A stretch of DNA of 64,000 nt from Actinomadura citrea (GCF_013409045.1 NZ_JACCBT010000001.1:3720001-3784000); one strand, 5' to 3'. Counted from the stretch's first letter, positions 1-9,689 are shown. Made by a program: numbers and translations. The notes: generated from the sequence alone by a model not told the origin.

Positions 1-1111
1 CGAACACGTCCACTCGATAGCCGAGCACCAGTTCGGTGGCGTCCAGTTCGTCCTCGGCGTTGCCGTCGGTGGCGTGGATGCGGTTGTGGGCGCGCAGTGA
101 GGCCCGGTCGAGTCGGTCTTCGAACTCGCGTTGCCGGTCAGGGCGGATCAGCGTCAGCCCGGCCGAACGTAGCGCGGGCAGCGGTGCGCCCGGCCCGTTC
201 GGCGCGGGGGGCCCGGCCGGATCAGTGCCGGTGCCGGAGGCGAGCAGCCGTGCGGCCGCCCGCAGTCCGATCACCCCGCCGTCCACATCGAAGGTCGCGA
301 TTGCCCATGGTGGCGTGTCGCGCGTCTCGTCCACCAGGTCGATCCGCGGTGCGTCCGACAGGTCGATGACCCCTCGCCGTACGTCACTGGCCCGTTCGGG
401 GTCGGCACCCGGCCAGAATCCCTCCGTGTCGAGCTCGTACCACGTCCACGGCGAGGTGAGCACGAGGTCGGTGCCGTACGCGCGCACCGACAGCCGATCG
501 CCGTCGTCCAGCTCGTCGGCGTTGATCAGCAACTCGAATACCAGCCCGAGGTCACGCAGCACCTCTGGATGCTCGCGGATCAGCCCGAACGTGCGCCGGA
601 AGTCCATGGCCGAGTCCAGCAGCGGCGAGTCCCGCGGCGGTTCCGGCCGAGGAGTGGCGGCCCACGGCCGCAGATACTGCGCCAGGTCGGGGGTGCCGTC
701 GGGCTCGGCCAGCACCTCGCTCACCTCGCGGTACGTCAGGCCGATCCGCTGGGCGTCGCCGTACCGAGGCGTCACCAGGGCGCTGTCCGGCTCACGCAGG
801 CCCGCGAACAGCCTGGCCGCGTCGCCCCGGAACACGGCGTCCCAGACGTCCTGGCTGGCCACGGAGTCGTACAGCACCGGGCGGAACCGTGTCGCCTGTA
901 CGCCTGCGGGATTCTTGACGTACAGCCGGAAGTCCAGGTCGTCGAGCAGGATCCTCGGCCACGTGTCCAGCCCTTCGGTCGTCAGGGAGCTTCCGTCGAG
1001 CCTGGGAACCACGACGACCCGGAGTACGGCGGGCCGCTCGATCTCGTGGCCGGGCACGTCGGCCGGGTTGAGCAGGCGGTTCGGGACCGCGATCAGCACC
1101 AGGTCACTCAT
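1..1111 (-). CDS. Uncharacterised protein, 5' part (runs off window start)
   Basis: The reading frame is open from ATG at 1111 to the window edge, about 370 residues, and continues beyond it. The start overlaps the stop of the preceding gene by eight bases (ATGAGTGA), so the two are probably translated together. It begins MSDLVLIAVPNRLL and has no signal peptide or transmembrane segment; the visible part is mixed alpha/beta. I do not recognise a characterised family. It is the last visible gene of a four-gene minus-strand operon that includes a beta-propeller protein and a very large beta-rich protein, so a structural or assembly role is possible but is only inference. Confidence 0.75.
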   Translation of the reverse strand, partial: MSDLVLIAVPNRLLNPADVPGHEIERPAVLRVVVVPRLDGSSLTTEGLDTWPRILLDDLDFRLYVKNPAGVQATRFRPVLYDSVASQDVWDAVFRGDAARLFAGLREPDSALVTPRYGDAQRIGLTYREVSEVLAEPDGTPDLAQYLRPWAATPRPEPPRDSPLLDSAMDFRRTFGLIREHPEVLRDLGLVFELLINADELDDGDRLSVRAYGTDLVLTSPWTWYELDTEGFWPGADPERASDVRRGVIDLSDAPRIDLVDETRDTPPWAIATFDVDGGVIGLRAAARLLASGTGTDPAGPPAPNGPGAPLPALRSAGLTLIRPDRQREFEDRLDRASLRAHNRIHATDGNAEDELDATELVLGYRVDVF

Positions 1112-3308
1112 CGCCCCGGCCTCGGTAGAAATGGATTCCGTCTTCACAGGCGACGGCGAGCACCCTGCCGTCGGCGGCGAACCCCAGGTCGTGGGGAACG
1201 CCGGCCACCGGACCCCACCAGAACGCGTCCGCGTCGTCGTGATCCCCGTGCCCGACCGCCTCGCCGTCAAGGTCGAACATGTACAGGTACGGCTGCTCGG
1301 TCGCCACGAGCAGGGCGCGTCCCTTCGGGTAGAACGCCAGCCGGGTGACCGGGTACGGCAGCCGCCACGCCGTGTGCGCGTCGCCGGGGGAGGAGACCGA
1401 GGTCACCCGCACGTCGTTGCCCGCCGCGGTCGCGAGCAGCCGGCCATCCGGGCTCACCACGACCTGGTCGATCCCCGTGTGATGGGGGATCGTCTCGGTG
1501 AGGCCGGTACGGATGTCCACGAGCACCAGCGCGGCGTCGGCGTTGCCGCTGGTGATCAACAGCTTGGCGCTCCCTTCGCCGGGCACGGCGAACGCCAGAG
1601 AGGTGATCTTGCCGTCGACGTCGATCGGCTTCTCGGTGATCTGCCCGCCGTCGTGGCGCAGCAGGTGGCAGTGGCTCCGGCTCGCCACCGCGATCACCGC
1701 GTCGTCGGGTGGTTCGGCCGGAAGCACCGCGACCCGCTCGAGCGGTTCGTTGAACTGCACGCTCGTCGGGTCCTCCTCGTTGACGTCGTAGAACCGCAAC
1801 CACGTGTCTCCGCGTACGTCGACAAGCCGCCGGTCGTCGATGAATGCTGCGTCGCGCGGGGCCCGGGCGGCGGCGGAGGGTTGCCGCGGCCAGGACTGCA
1901 ACGGCGTGCCGAGCAACGTACGGGCCACGAGTCTTGTGTCGGCCAGCCACACTGCGCAGTGGTCCCCGCTCGGGCTCACGGCCAGGCCGAGCACCCGCGC
2001 GTCCGGCTCGCTCTCGTACAGGGGCGTGGCGTCGCCGAGCCTGCGGAAGTACTCGAAGCCGCCGGCCCCTTCGCCTGCACCGACCACGCCGATCCAGGTC
2101 CGTTCCCGCTCTGGCGCCTGGGAGTCCGGGATCGTGGCGAGCACCATCCGGTACGGGGTGCCGCGCCGCTCCCACTGCTGCCGGTGGGTCCACGCGGCCG
2201 CCGCGACGTCGTCGATGTCGTAGCAGGTGACCTGATTGCCGCCGCACAGGGCGATCCGGGTGCCGGAGGGGCTGAACTCGATCCGGCCGGCCTCGCCGTC
2301 ATGCCGCCAAAGGCAGGCGCCGGTGCCGGCCTCGAGCAGCGTCACCCCTGGGCCGGACGGGGTGGCGTTCACGGCCAGCAGCCCGCCGTCGGGGCTGTAT
2401 CGGACGCAGCGTGGCCTGCCCGTTGCCGGGTCCAAGCGCAGCGTACGGAAATCCTCCGACGGGGCCAGCCCGGGCAGCGTCCGGACCGTGAGCTCGGAGC
2501 CCGAGGCGTAGGCCACCAACTTCCCTGACGGACTGGTGGCGATGCCGTGGTAGCCGACCGAATCTCCGGCCGGGAGCCGGAACTCGACGTACCCGTCGCC
2601 CTCGAACTCCATGATCCAGCCGGAGGTGCCGGGTTCGCCACCCGCTTCGTCCATCCAGAAGTACTCGCCCACCGCGAGGAGGATCTCGTCGGCGGCCCAC
2701 TTCAGCTGCTGGCAATCGCCGGGGAGGAGCCGCGTCTGCTTCGAAGGTCGCGGCTCACCGGTAGCGCAGTCGACGATCGAGGGTGGCGAGCCGTACGCGA
2801 GCAACGAGGGCGAGCCGTCGGGTCCCAGGCACCACGGCTGGCTCAGCAACAGCGACACGGACCGGGTCCACCCTGCAGGATCGCCCGGCTCCATCGCGTA
2901 GGCGAGGAACCCGTCATCGGTCCACGCCAGCAGGAACGGATCTCCGACGTCGCCGAAGGCGAGGTCCCTCGCGCCTTGGTACTGCCGCTGCCAGAACCGT
3001 TCACCGGTGTGCACGTTCAGCCCCACCAACCGCTGGAACGGCTCGGTGTCGTGGGGAACCTGCATCCGTTCGGCGTACGCGCAGACCCCGTACGCGGCCT
3101 GGACCGTGATCGCGGTGAGGGTGCCGCGGGGCAGGCCGCTCGGATCCTCTCCCCACGCGGGCTGAGCCTGCCCGCCGGGCACCGACAGCTTCAGCGGGGG
3201 ATCCGTGGTGCCGGTACGGGCGGCCAGCAGATGATCGCTGTCCGTCCAGAACAGCCGGTCCGGGGCGAACGGCAGGTCGAACTCGGCGACCGGGGGGACG
3301 CTGCTCAC
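1104..3308 (-). CDS. WD40/YVTN-like beta-propeller protein
   Basis: This frame encodes 734 residues. The GTG start at 3308 overlaps the TGA of the upstream gene (GTGA) and is preceded by GGGAGGAG, which decides the start against longer in-frame options. The protein is built of repeated blade-like units of the type 'SPDGRLLA', 'SPSGTRIAL' and 'SPSGDHCAV', each followed by a short strand and a DIRTG- or DLDGE-like turn, the pattern of WD40/YVTN propellers. No signal peptide or catalytic motif is visible, so it is probably a cytoplasmic scaffold. Its coupling to a large beta-rich partner upstream and an unknown protein downstream suggests that the three act together. No specific function can be given. 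Confidence 0.8.
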   Translation of the reverse strand: MSSVPPVAEFDLPFAPDRLFWTDSDHLLAARTGTTDPPLKLSVPGGQAQPAWGEDPSGLPRGTLTAITVQAAYGVCAYAERMQVPHDTEPFQRLVGLNVHTGERFWQRQYQGARDLAFGDVGDPFLLAWTDDGFLAYAMEPGDPAGWTRSVSLLLSQPWCLGPDGSPSLLAYGSPPSIVDCATGEPRPSKQTRLLPGDCQQLKWAADEILLAVGEYFWMDEAGGEPGTSGWIMEFEGDGYVEFRLPAGDSVGYHGIATSPSGKLVAYASGSELTVRTLPGLAPSEDFRTLRLDPATGRPRCVRYSPDGGLLAVNATPSGPGVTLLEAGTGACLWRHDGEAGRIEFSPSGTRIALCGGNQVTCYDIDDVAAAAWTHRQQWERRGTPYRMVLATIPDSQAPERERTWIGVVGAGEGAGGFEYFRRLGDATPLYESEPDARVLGLAVSPSGDHCAVWLADTRLVARTLLGTPLQSWPRQPSAAARAPRDAAFIDDRRLVDVRGDTWLRFYDVNEEDPTSVQFNEPLERVAVLPAEPPDDAVIAVASRSHCHLLRHDGGQITEKPIDVDGKITSLAFAVPGEGSAKLLITSGNADAALVLVDIRTGLTETIPHHTGIDQVVVSPDGRLLATAAGNDVRVTSVSSPGDAHTAWRLPYPVTRLAFYPKGRALLVATEQPYLYMFDLDGEAVGHGDHDDADAFWWGPVAGVPHDLGFAADGRVLAVACEDGIHFYRGRGDE

Positions 3309-5992
3309 GGCTCCTCCCTCGAAGGCGCGGGCGCGAAGCGGCTGCGGTACCGCCGCCAGTTCTCCAGCCCCGGGTCGTGGTCGCCGTCGGCGGTGAAGGC
3401 CGCGGGCCGGGTCAGTGCCGGCGCGTCCCCGCCGACCAGGCGCCATTCGCCGCTGTCCAGTTCCACACGCTCGGACCAGAACAGGACCTCGATCTCGAGG
3501 ATCACGGTGGCGCGGCCCACCAAGTCGTTCGTCACCGACCGGTATGTCAGCTCCAGCCTCAGCTCCACCGAGACCGAGACCAGCCCCAGCACGTCCAGGG
3601 TGCCGCCGATCCGCAGGTAGCCGCTGACCTCCAGCTCGCCGGAGTCCCAGACGAACCGCACCCCACCGAGTATGTGGGCCTCGCCGCGTGCGACGTAGAA
3701 CTCGACGGCCACCAGCGCCCCGAACTCCAGCGCCGCCTCCAGCCGCCGCAGCCCGTTCTGGTTGGCGGCGAGTTCCAGGTAGCCGCCACCGCCGAACGCC
3801 ATCACGGTCAGCACGAACGGGTTCGTCCGGCCGGAGAAACCGAGCACGACCTCGGGTGGTGCGCCGGTGAAGGACACGTCGACGCCGGCCCTGAACAGCA
3901 TGTTGCGCATCACGAAGACGCCGCATGTCACGGCGGGTAGCGGCAGCGCGTAGTCGACCGCGACCCCGCCGGTGGACGGTGTGATCTTCGGCCCGGCGTC
4001 GCCGATCGCGACGTTGTCGCCCAACTCCTCGAGCAGCTTCAGGCTGCCCAGCAGCTTCGCCCCGAGGCCCTCGACGGTGAGCCCGTTGGGAGGCGCGCCC
4101 TGGCCCGGCGGCTCGGGCCCGGTCCGCCGGACGTACGTCACCTTCGCGAACGACAGTTCGAGCAGCGGGTTGGACGTGGGCAGCCGCAGCCCGAAGTCAT
4201 GCAGTGTGCAGGTCACGCTCGTGCCGGTGTCGGACGCGACCACGTTCAGCTCGAGGCGGGTGGTGTCCTTGGCGACGAATCCCGGGAGGTTCTTCCGGAA
4301 CGTGACGGCGCCCGGCTGTGACCAGCTCATCGTGACGACGGGGCCGCGGCCTGGCCGCATCTCCGATGTGATCATCGGAGGCGCGTCGATCCGTTCGATG
4401 ATCTCGCGCAGCGGGTAGCCGAGCAGGTCGGCCCCGACGTCGAACAGGCCGGCCGGGGAGGACACCAGGGCGCCCGCGGCGGCCTTGACGGGGCCGTAGT
4501 TCCGGGAGATCGCGTTGACCCGGTACGCCAGCGCCGCCAGCCCGCCGGAACGCTCCGCCCGCCCCGAGAAGTCGATCGGTATCGCCTCGCCTGCGGCGAG
4601 CTCGAGCATCGCGTACGCCGACTCGCCCTTCTCGGCGAAGGCGTCGGTGTACCGGAACGGGTGGTAGGCGTCGGCCTGGTCCAGCAGCCGTCCCAGCGCC
4701 GGCAGCGTCATCTCCAGCTCCTCGAGGACGGCCCCCGGATCGGCATGGCCGGACCGGCCGCCGAGCGTGAAGCCGCGGACCAGGTGGACGTCCGCCGGTG
4801 CGGCCTCGGGCGCCCGAACGAGGTCGAGCGGGGTGGGCGGAATCGCGACCGTGACCCGGCCGTAGAACCTTCCGAGTTCCTCGGCGAGCCGCGAGGTCGC
4901 CGCGGTGTCCAGCGACCGGTCCGCGACGAACACGAGCGGGACCTCGAGCCGGACGGGGCCGTTCGGCGCGTGGCACACCACCGGGAACAGGAGGGGCTGC
5001 CCGGCCGAGGCCATGGGCCGGAAGTAGGTGTCCCTGCGTTGGCCGTCCCCGGCATCGAAGCTCTGCCAGTCGGGGTGCTCGAGCTCGGTGAAGACGGTTC
5101 GGGAGATCTCCACCTCGTCGAATGGGAACCGGCGGCGGATGGCCGGGTCCTGAGACCGGCCGCGTACCGGCTCGACGACTGTGAGCTGGTACGCGTGGCG
5201 AAGCACCGCGACCTGCTCGGCCGCATCGAAGGCGCGCACCACCGACTTCTCGTAGGTGGCCCGGTGCCCGAACGGGTAGAGGTAGCCGCGGGCGAGGAAG
5301 CGAACGGACATGTCCCGGCCGAGTACGGCGCTGTGGTCCCATTCCGCCTCCGGCCAGCGTCCGGAGGCCACGAGGGAGCCCCCGAGCGCGCTCAGCTCGA
5401 ACAGGCCTGACCGCGCCGGCGCCTCGCCCGTCAGCTCGGCAAGGGACTGCCGGGCGAACCGGTCGAGCGCTGGCACGAAGTCCGGAGGGTCGCCCATGCC
5501 TGCCGCCGTCTCGTCCACCACCACGAGCTCCACCCCCGAGCCGGGCTCGGAAGCGTGCAACCGGGTACGCCATAGCGGGTTGGTCTCATCCGGGATCGTG
5601 CCGACAGGGTGGCCTGCCCGCAGCGGGTGTCCGCCCTGGGCCTGGGGGCGTACCTTCAGCCGCCACGGCAGCTCAACGACGCTACCGGCGTCGACGGCGA
5701 GCTCGCCGGCGGCCCGGATCAGGCCCTCCACGGTGAGTTCGACCCTGTTCCCGGCCGGCACGACGAACCGCAGCGCGCTCGACCCGGACAGCCGCGCCCG
5801 CCGCCGCCCGGCGGCCCCGGCGGTCTCGGCGATCGTCTCCTCGGCCAGGTGCTGTGGCGGAAACCAGAGCGTGAGAACCCCGCCACCCGGGTCGGCGACC
5901 AGCGCCGCCCGTCCGCCGGTGACGGTCATGCCGGACCACTCCACCCCCAGCAGCAGGTGGTCCGTCGGCCGCGCCACCAACGCCCTGATCAT
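3305..5992 (-). CDS. Large uncharacterised beta-rich protein (895 aa)
   Basis: Start ATG at 5992 overlaps the upstream stop (ATGA), and the stop overlaps the next start (GTGA), so this gene sits in a tightly coupled operon. The product of 895 residues has no signal peptide and no obvious enzyme motif. The last roughly 300 residues consist of alternating hydrophobic and charged strands rich in Gly and Val ('GFSGRTNPFVLTV', 'GYLRIGGTLDVLGLVSV'), suggesting a long beta-sheet or barrel-like array. The middle part mixes helices and strands. I do not recognise the family. The gene looks intact. Its neighbours are a trypsin-like N-terminal fragment and a beta-propeller. Confidence 0.75.
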   Translation of the reverse strand: MIRALVARPTDHLLLGVEWSGMTVTGGRAALVADPGGGVLTLWFPPQHLAEETIAETAGAAGRRRARLSGSSALRFVVPAGNRVELTVEGLIRAAGELAVDAGSVVELPWRLKVRPQAQGGHPLRAGHPVGTIPDETNPLWRTRLHASEPGSGVELVVVDETAAGMGDPPDFVPALDRFARQSLAELTGEAPARSGLFELSALGGSLVASGRWPEAEWDHSAVLGRDMSVRFLARGYLYPFGHRATYEKSVVRAFDAAEQVAVLRHAYQLTVVEPVRGRSQDPAIRRRFPFDEVEISRTVFTELEHPDWQSFDAGDGQRRDTYFRPMASAGQPLLFPVVCHAPNGPVRLEVPLVFVADRSLDTAATSRLAEELGRFYGRVTVAIPPTPLDLVRAPEAAPADVHLVRGFTLGGRSGHADPGAVLEELEMTLPALGRLLDQADAYHPFRYTDAFAEKGESAYAMLELAAGEAIPIDFSGRAERSGGLAALAYRVNAISRNYGPVKAAAGALVSSPAGLFDVGADLLGYPLREIIERIDAPPMITSEMRPGRGPVVTMSWSQPGAVTFRKNLPGFVAKDTTRLELNVVASDTGTSVTCTLHDFGLRLPTSNPLLELSFAKVTYVRRTGPEPPGQGAPPNGLTVEGLGAKLLGSLKLLEELGDNVAIGDAGPKITPSTGGVAVDYALPLPAVTCGVFVMRNMLFRAGVDVSFTGAPPEVVLGFSGRTNPFVLTVMAFGGGGYLELAANQNGLRRLEAALEFGALVAVEFYVARGEAHILGGVRFVWDSGELEVSGYLRIGGTLDVLGLVSVSVELRLELTYRSVTNDLVGRATVILEIEVLFWSERVELDSGEWRLVGGDAPALTRPAAFTADGDHDPGLENWRRYRSRFAPAPSREEP

Positions 5993-6378
5993 CGCCCCGT
6001 CCCCGTCACATCACCCCTCATCTCACAAGGTGACTCCGAGCGCGGCCGCCACCGCCGGGAAGCCACAGGCGTAACCGGTGGTGTTATCGCCCGCGTGGTG
6101 AGACCGCCACGGGTGTCGTGGCGGCCGACCTGGTGGCCGCCGAGCACGGGATCGTGCCGGTCGGCGTCCGGGATCACGGGTGTGGTCTCCAGGTACGGCA
6201 CGCCGCCGGGAGACTCCGGCAGCCCTGCGGGCGGCTCGTCGGAATGCGATACCAGGATGCGCACGGTCAAGACACCGGCTTCATCCAGGCCGATATCGAG
6301 TCCTTTCACCCCGCCGAGGGGGAACAGGTCGGCACCGCCGTCGGCAAGCGCGCGCAGCATCCCGGCAGACAACTCCAT
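5989..6378 (-). CDS. Short protein resembling the N-terminal part of trypsin-like peptidases
   Basis: This 129-residue frame starts at ATG 6378 with a strong AGGAGGTGG ribosome site six bases upstream and overlaps the next gene by ATGA. The first 70 residues, including the 'GVKGLDIG...TVRILVSH' stretch and 'DPVLGGHQVG', resemble the pre-catalytic region of actinobacterial trypsin-like proteins, which usually continues into the His of the triad. Here the frame instead ends in an Arg/Ser-rich tail with no His-Asp-Ser triad. It is either a truncated relic or a short accessory protein that still starts the operon. The well-formed ribosome site and stop overlap argue that it is expressed. Confidence 0.55.
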   Translation of the reverse strand: MELSAGMLRALADGGADLFPLGGVKGLDIGLDEAGVLTVRILVSHSDEPPAGLPESPGGVPYLETTPVIPDADRHDPVLGGHQVGRHDTRGGLTTRAITPPVTPVASRRWRPRSESPCEMRGDVTGTGR

Positions 6379-6585
6379 GTGCCACCTCCTGGAGGAGTTC
6401 GCTCCTCAGCCGCACGGACGGCTGCATCGCGGGCGACATACTGCGCGTGGGCGGAAACCCAACTCGTACAGGCCAGACTCCGGAGTGGCGATCCTGGAGT
6501 CAAGACGCGCAAAGCGCGTCATGGCGTTTAGGCCACACATGGCCTCACGTCGGGCGCCCCACGGTCCGGGCAGCACGATAAAGGC

Positions 6586-6870
6586 GTGCGCAGCGAAGGG
6601 AGTCCGCCTTTGCTGGTCGTACTGTGCCATCCCTCGGATGTGTTGCCAGAAGAGGGCGAGCGCGACCGCTGGCTCAACTTCTTCCACCCAGAAGGCAGGG
6701 ATCCCGGCAACGTGATCGGCTACTTGACCGACGTCTCCCTCGGGCGATACGACTCCTCGACCCTCCTGGTGACGGACTGGCTGGACATCGGGCACAACGC
6801 CGCCGAGGCGGCCGCCGTCGGCGGAATCCCCCCAGCGCCGGCTTCTCGGCGACTGGGGAGGACCTTTTGA
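6586..6870 (+). pseudogene. N-terminal fragment of an uncharacterised secreted-hydrolase-like family
   Basis: The frame encodes 94 residues. The core 'LLVVLCHPSDV...LTDVSLGRYD...WLDIGHNAAE' matches, from memory, the first domain of actinobacterial proteins with the pattern 'VILCxFSD...YWxDVSYG...GWFxxxHTxAE', which are metallopeptidase-like. Those proteins continue for several hundred residues. This copy stops after a short unrelated tail just where a 23-bp sequence repeated at 18,893 begins, so it is probably truncated by rearrangement. It is divergent from the operon at 1-6,378. Confidence 0.4.
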
Positions 6871-6877
6871 CCGAGTG
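6855..6877. repeat. Copy 1 of a 23-bp direct repeat
   Basis: The 23 bases running from ggggagga to gaccgagtg recur exactly at 18,893-18,915. Three bases after this copy comes an 18-mer (6,881-6,898) that recurs with one mismatch at 19,126-19,143, beside the tRNA-Pro fragment. Confidence 0.85.
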
Positions 6878-7071
6878 GCTCAGAAGACCAGTCGATCAGG
6901 GGCGATGGAAGTCGATCGGGGAGCCTCCCACCTGCGAAAACGTCCGGGGAAGTTGTGGCGGGCCCAGATGGGGCCGGCCACGGTGGCTCCCTGATTGGCT
7001 CCCCAGAGCCCCGGCCTAAGGCCAACTGCCATGCTCTTCGGAGACGGACGCTGTGGGCGAGGAGGTCCTGA

Positions 7072-7320
7072 TGCCCGGCTTGCGGAACGTGGTCGCAGCG
7101 CAGGCACAGCCACTACGAGCGGCGCCTATCCGACACGGCGGCCGGTCGGCAGGAGGTGCTGATCCATCTGCGGGTTCACCGGTTCCGGCGCGGCAACGAC
7201 ACCTGTGCCGGGCAGACCTTCGCCGAGCAGGTTTCCGGCCTGACGATCCGCTACGGCCGCCGCAGCATCGGGGCCGGCGAGGCATTGCAAGCGATCATGC
7301 TGGTCACAGAGGAGCGCCGC
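7072..7320 (+). pseudogene. N-terminal fragment of an ISL3-family transposase
   Basis: In the frame starting at 7072 the DNA reads CPACGTWSQRRHSHYERRL and then continues into 'VLIHLRVHRF' and 'TFAEQVSGLTIRYGRRS'. This is the zinc-ribbon and following segment characteristic of actinobacterial ISL3 transposases. Only about 80 residues remain; the start and the DDE catalytic core are missing. A C-terminal piece of the same family lies at 27,457-27,606 on the other strand. Confidence 0.7.
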
Positions 7321-7741
7321 GAGGCGGCGCAGGGCTCACCGACGCCCAGGTGCGACTACCGGCGCGTGGGCCTACGTTCATGGCCCTATATGACCAAGTC
7401 GTGCAGCCGCCCATTCGGTGCTCGCATCGCGGCAGGAGAGTGTCTTCGCCCTCGGTCGTCGGCTTTGGCGTGTGGGACACCCACGGCTCCATCGCCCTGG
7501 ACGTCGCGTCGATGATCTGCGCACCGGGGAACTGGGCGGTCAGCGAGGCCAAGGTGCGACGGCGGCTCGCAAGATGAATGGACACGGGACATCCCCTACT
7601 GACGACCTTCCCGGCATCGTCGACGGCTCTGACATTGCCGGAGCCGACCTCCCCCTTCTTCGGGCCCGCGCCTTGATCTCAAGTGTGGTCGAGGTTGCAT
7701 GCTTGGGTCCTCATCGGTGAACGGCTATAGGGGTGGTCGGT
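7321..7741. other. Gene-free stretch
   Basis: I see no supportable gene here. Frames are open on both strands but show no recognisable family or ribosome site. It is probably insertion-sequence debris. Confidence 0.5.
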
Positions 7742-8713
7742 GTGCGGGTGGTTCAGGCGCTGCGGTTCGGGGGTCCGGAGGTGCTGGTGCCCGGTGAGGC
7801 GCCGGATCCGGTGGCGGGGGCGGGCCAGGTCGTGGTCGATGTGGCGGTTGCGGGTATGACGTTCGTCGAGACGCAGATCCGGCGTGGTGTCGATAAGTGG
7901 CACACCAGGCCGTCGTTGCCGTACGTGCCGGGTGGTCTGGTGGCCGGTCGTGTGAGCTCGGTCGGGGCGCGGGTGGATCCGGCTTGGCTCGGGCGCCGGG
8001 TCATCGCCGGTACCGGAGAGGCCGGCGGGTTCGCCGAGCGTGCCGTAGCGAAGGTCGAGGAACTGTTTCCGGTGCCGGACGGGCTGGGCCTGCCGGAGGC
8101 CATCGCCCTGCACAGCGACGGCAGCACCGCGCAGGGCCTGACCGAGACAGCCCGAATCGGCCCCGGTGATTGGGTGTTGGTCGAAGCGGCGGCCGGCGGC
8201 GTCGGCAGCCTGCTGGTGCAACTTGCCCGTGCGGCGGGAGCTCGGGTCCTCGGGGCTGCCCGGGGAGCGCGCAAGCTCGACCTGATTCGCGAACTGGGCG
8301 CCGACGCCGCAGTCGACTATTCCGAGCCGGCCTGGACCAAGCGGGTGCTCGAAGCGACCGATGGTGCGGGACCGGACGTGGTGTTCGACGGCGTCGGCGG
8401 ACGGATCGGGCGGGCCGCGTTCGAGGTGACGGCTCGCGGCGGCCGGTTCTCGGTGCACGGAGCCTCCAGCGGCGAGGTCACGCTCATCGACTCTGCCGAC
8501 GCCCGGTCCAGGGGAGTGGACGTGATCGGCATCGAGCAGCTCTTCGATTTCAGGCCGAACGTGGCGCGGTGGGCGGAGCAGATGATGTCCCAGGCCGCCG
8601 CCGGGCTCGTCCGGCCGGTCATCGGGCAGACCTTCCCGTTGGAACGAGCTGCCGAGGCGCACGCCGCGATCGAGAATCGCACCGCCATAGGGAAGACCCT
8701 GCTGATCATCTAA
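7742..8713 (+). CDS. Zinc-independent MDR alcohol dehydrogenase / NADPH:quinone oxidoreductase family protein
   Basis: The 323-residue product has the medium-chain dehydrogenase layout: an N-terminal GroES-like fold ('RVVQALRFGGPEVL', 'PYVPGG') and a Rossmann domain with 'AAAGGVGSLLVQLARAAGARV' around residues 150-165. Catalytic zinc ligands are absent, placing it with quinone reductases that transfer hydride from NADPH to quinones or enones in the cytoplasm. GTG at 7742 is chosen because it gives the usual family N-terminus and has GGGGTGG upstream; another GTG nine bases earlier is possible. It is intact although surrounded by broken genes. The truncated TetR gene just downstream might once have controlled it. 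Confidence 0.85.
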   Translation: MRVVQALRFGGPEVLVPGEAPDPVAGAGQVVVDVAVAGMTFVETQIRRGVDKWHTRPSLPYVPGGLVAGRVSSVGARVDPAWLGRRVIAGTGEAGGFAERAVAKVEELFPVPDGLGLPEAIALHSDGSTAQGLTETARIGPGDWVLVEAAAGGVGSLLVQLARAAGARVLGAARGARKLDLIRELGADAAVDYSEPAWTKRVLEATDGAGPDVVFDGVGGRIGRAAFEVTARGGRFSVHGASSGEVTLIDSADARSRGVDVIGIEQLFDFRPNVARWAEQMMSQAAAGLVRPVIGQTFPLERAAEAHAAIENRTAIGKTLLII

Positions 8714-8825
8714 GGGCCGTTCCGAGAGCACCAGATCGCGGGGGGTATCTCCGGGCATGGAACCTACCCCCGCGGCCCTGCCCATCAAGCGCCCGTCCGT
8801 GAGTTCTCTTGGCCTCCCGGGTGCG

Positions 8826-9222
8826 TCAGTGCGGGGCGCTGGAGGTGGGCGGGGTGAGGGCGCGCAGGACGTGAGTGATGAGGGAGTGGAGGTAGGCCGG
8901 GTCGGGCATGCCGAGGTGGAGGGCCAGGCGCTGGTAGAGCGGGCCGTACAACAGGTCGAGTGCGACGTCCAGGTCGGCGTCGGGGTGCAGTTGGCCTGCG
9001 TCCTGGGCTCGGCGGAGCCGTTCCTTGAACGTGGCGATGCGCGGCCGGATGATGCGTTCGCGCAGGTCACGGGCGAGGTCGGGGTCTTGCAGTGCCTCGG
9101 CGATCACTCCGGTGCCGGGCGAGTTATGCGGCGGGGTGAGTAGGCCGATGACCTCGGTGAGCCTGCTGTGCAGGTCGGCGGTCAGGTCGCCTGTGTCGGG
9201 CGGGGCGGCGGCGAGTACGGCG
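8826..9222 (-). pseudogene. TetR-family regulator, C-terminal ligand-binding part only
   Basis: The minus-strand frame ending at 8826 encodes about 130 residues of a TetR C-terminal domain ('GVIAEALQDPDLARDLRERIIRPR', then 'LDVALDLLYGPLYQRLALHLG'). The helix-turn-helix part is absent. At about 9222 the sequence changes abruptly into an esterase gene on the opposite strand. Frames upstream of that point on this strand are shadows of the esterase. Confidence 0.7.
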
Positions 9223-9689
9223 CCGATCCGACGACCCTGTTCGTCGCGGGCAGTTCGGCGGGCGGGCACATGGCGGGGCTGGCCGCGCTCACCCAGAACG
9301 ACCCTGCCTTCCAGCCGGGCTTCGAGAACGCTGACACCTCCGCGACCGGCGTCATCCACCTGAACGGCTGGTACGGCCCGTATTTCGGCCAGGGCCCCGA
9401 GTCCTCGCCGCTGGCCCACATCACTGCGGACGCACCGCCGTTTCTCGTGGCCCATGGCGATCTGGACCCGATGGTGCCCGTGACCGACGCCCGGCACTTC
9501 GCCGACCAGCTACGCCAGACCTCGATCGCCCCCGTCGTCTACGCCGAACTGCGTGGTGGGAACCACGCCTTCGACCTGTACCACTCCTTCCGCTTCGAGG
9601 CGGTCGTCGATGCGATCGAGGGCTTCACCGCCTGGGTGAGATCCCGGGAGAGGACGCCCAAGCCCCACCGGAACACCGCCCTTGAGTAG
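9222..9689 (+). pseudogene. Alpha/beta-hydrolase (esterase), C-terminal part only
   Basis: From about 9222 the plus strand reads GADPTTLFVAGSSAGGHMA, the G-x-S-x-G nucleophile elbow (GSSAG) of BD-FAE/HSL-like esterases. The acid residue follows in 'HGDLDPMVPV' and the catalytic His in 'GGNHAFDLYHSF', then a normal C-terminus. The N-terminal half with the oxyanion-hole region is missing. The break coincides with the break in the TetR gene. Confidence 0.7.

Noticed and set aside
36..2528. Long open frame on the plus strand opposite the first two genes
   Set aside because: It is Ser/Arg/Pro-rich, has no family resemblance and mirrors high-GC codon bias of the minus-strand genes; it is a shadow frame.
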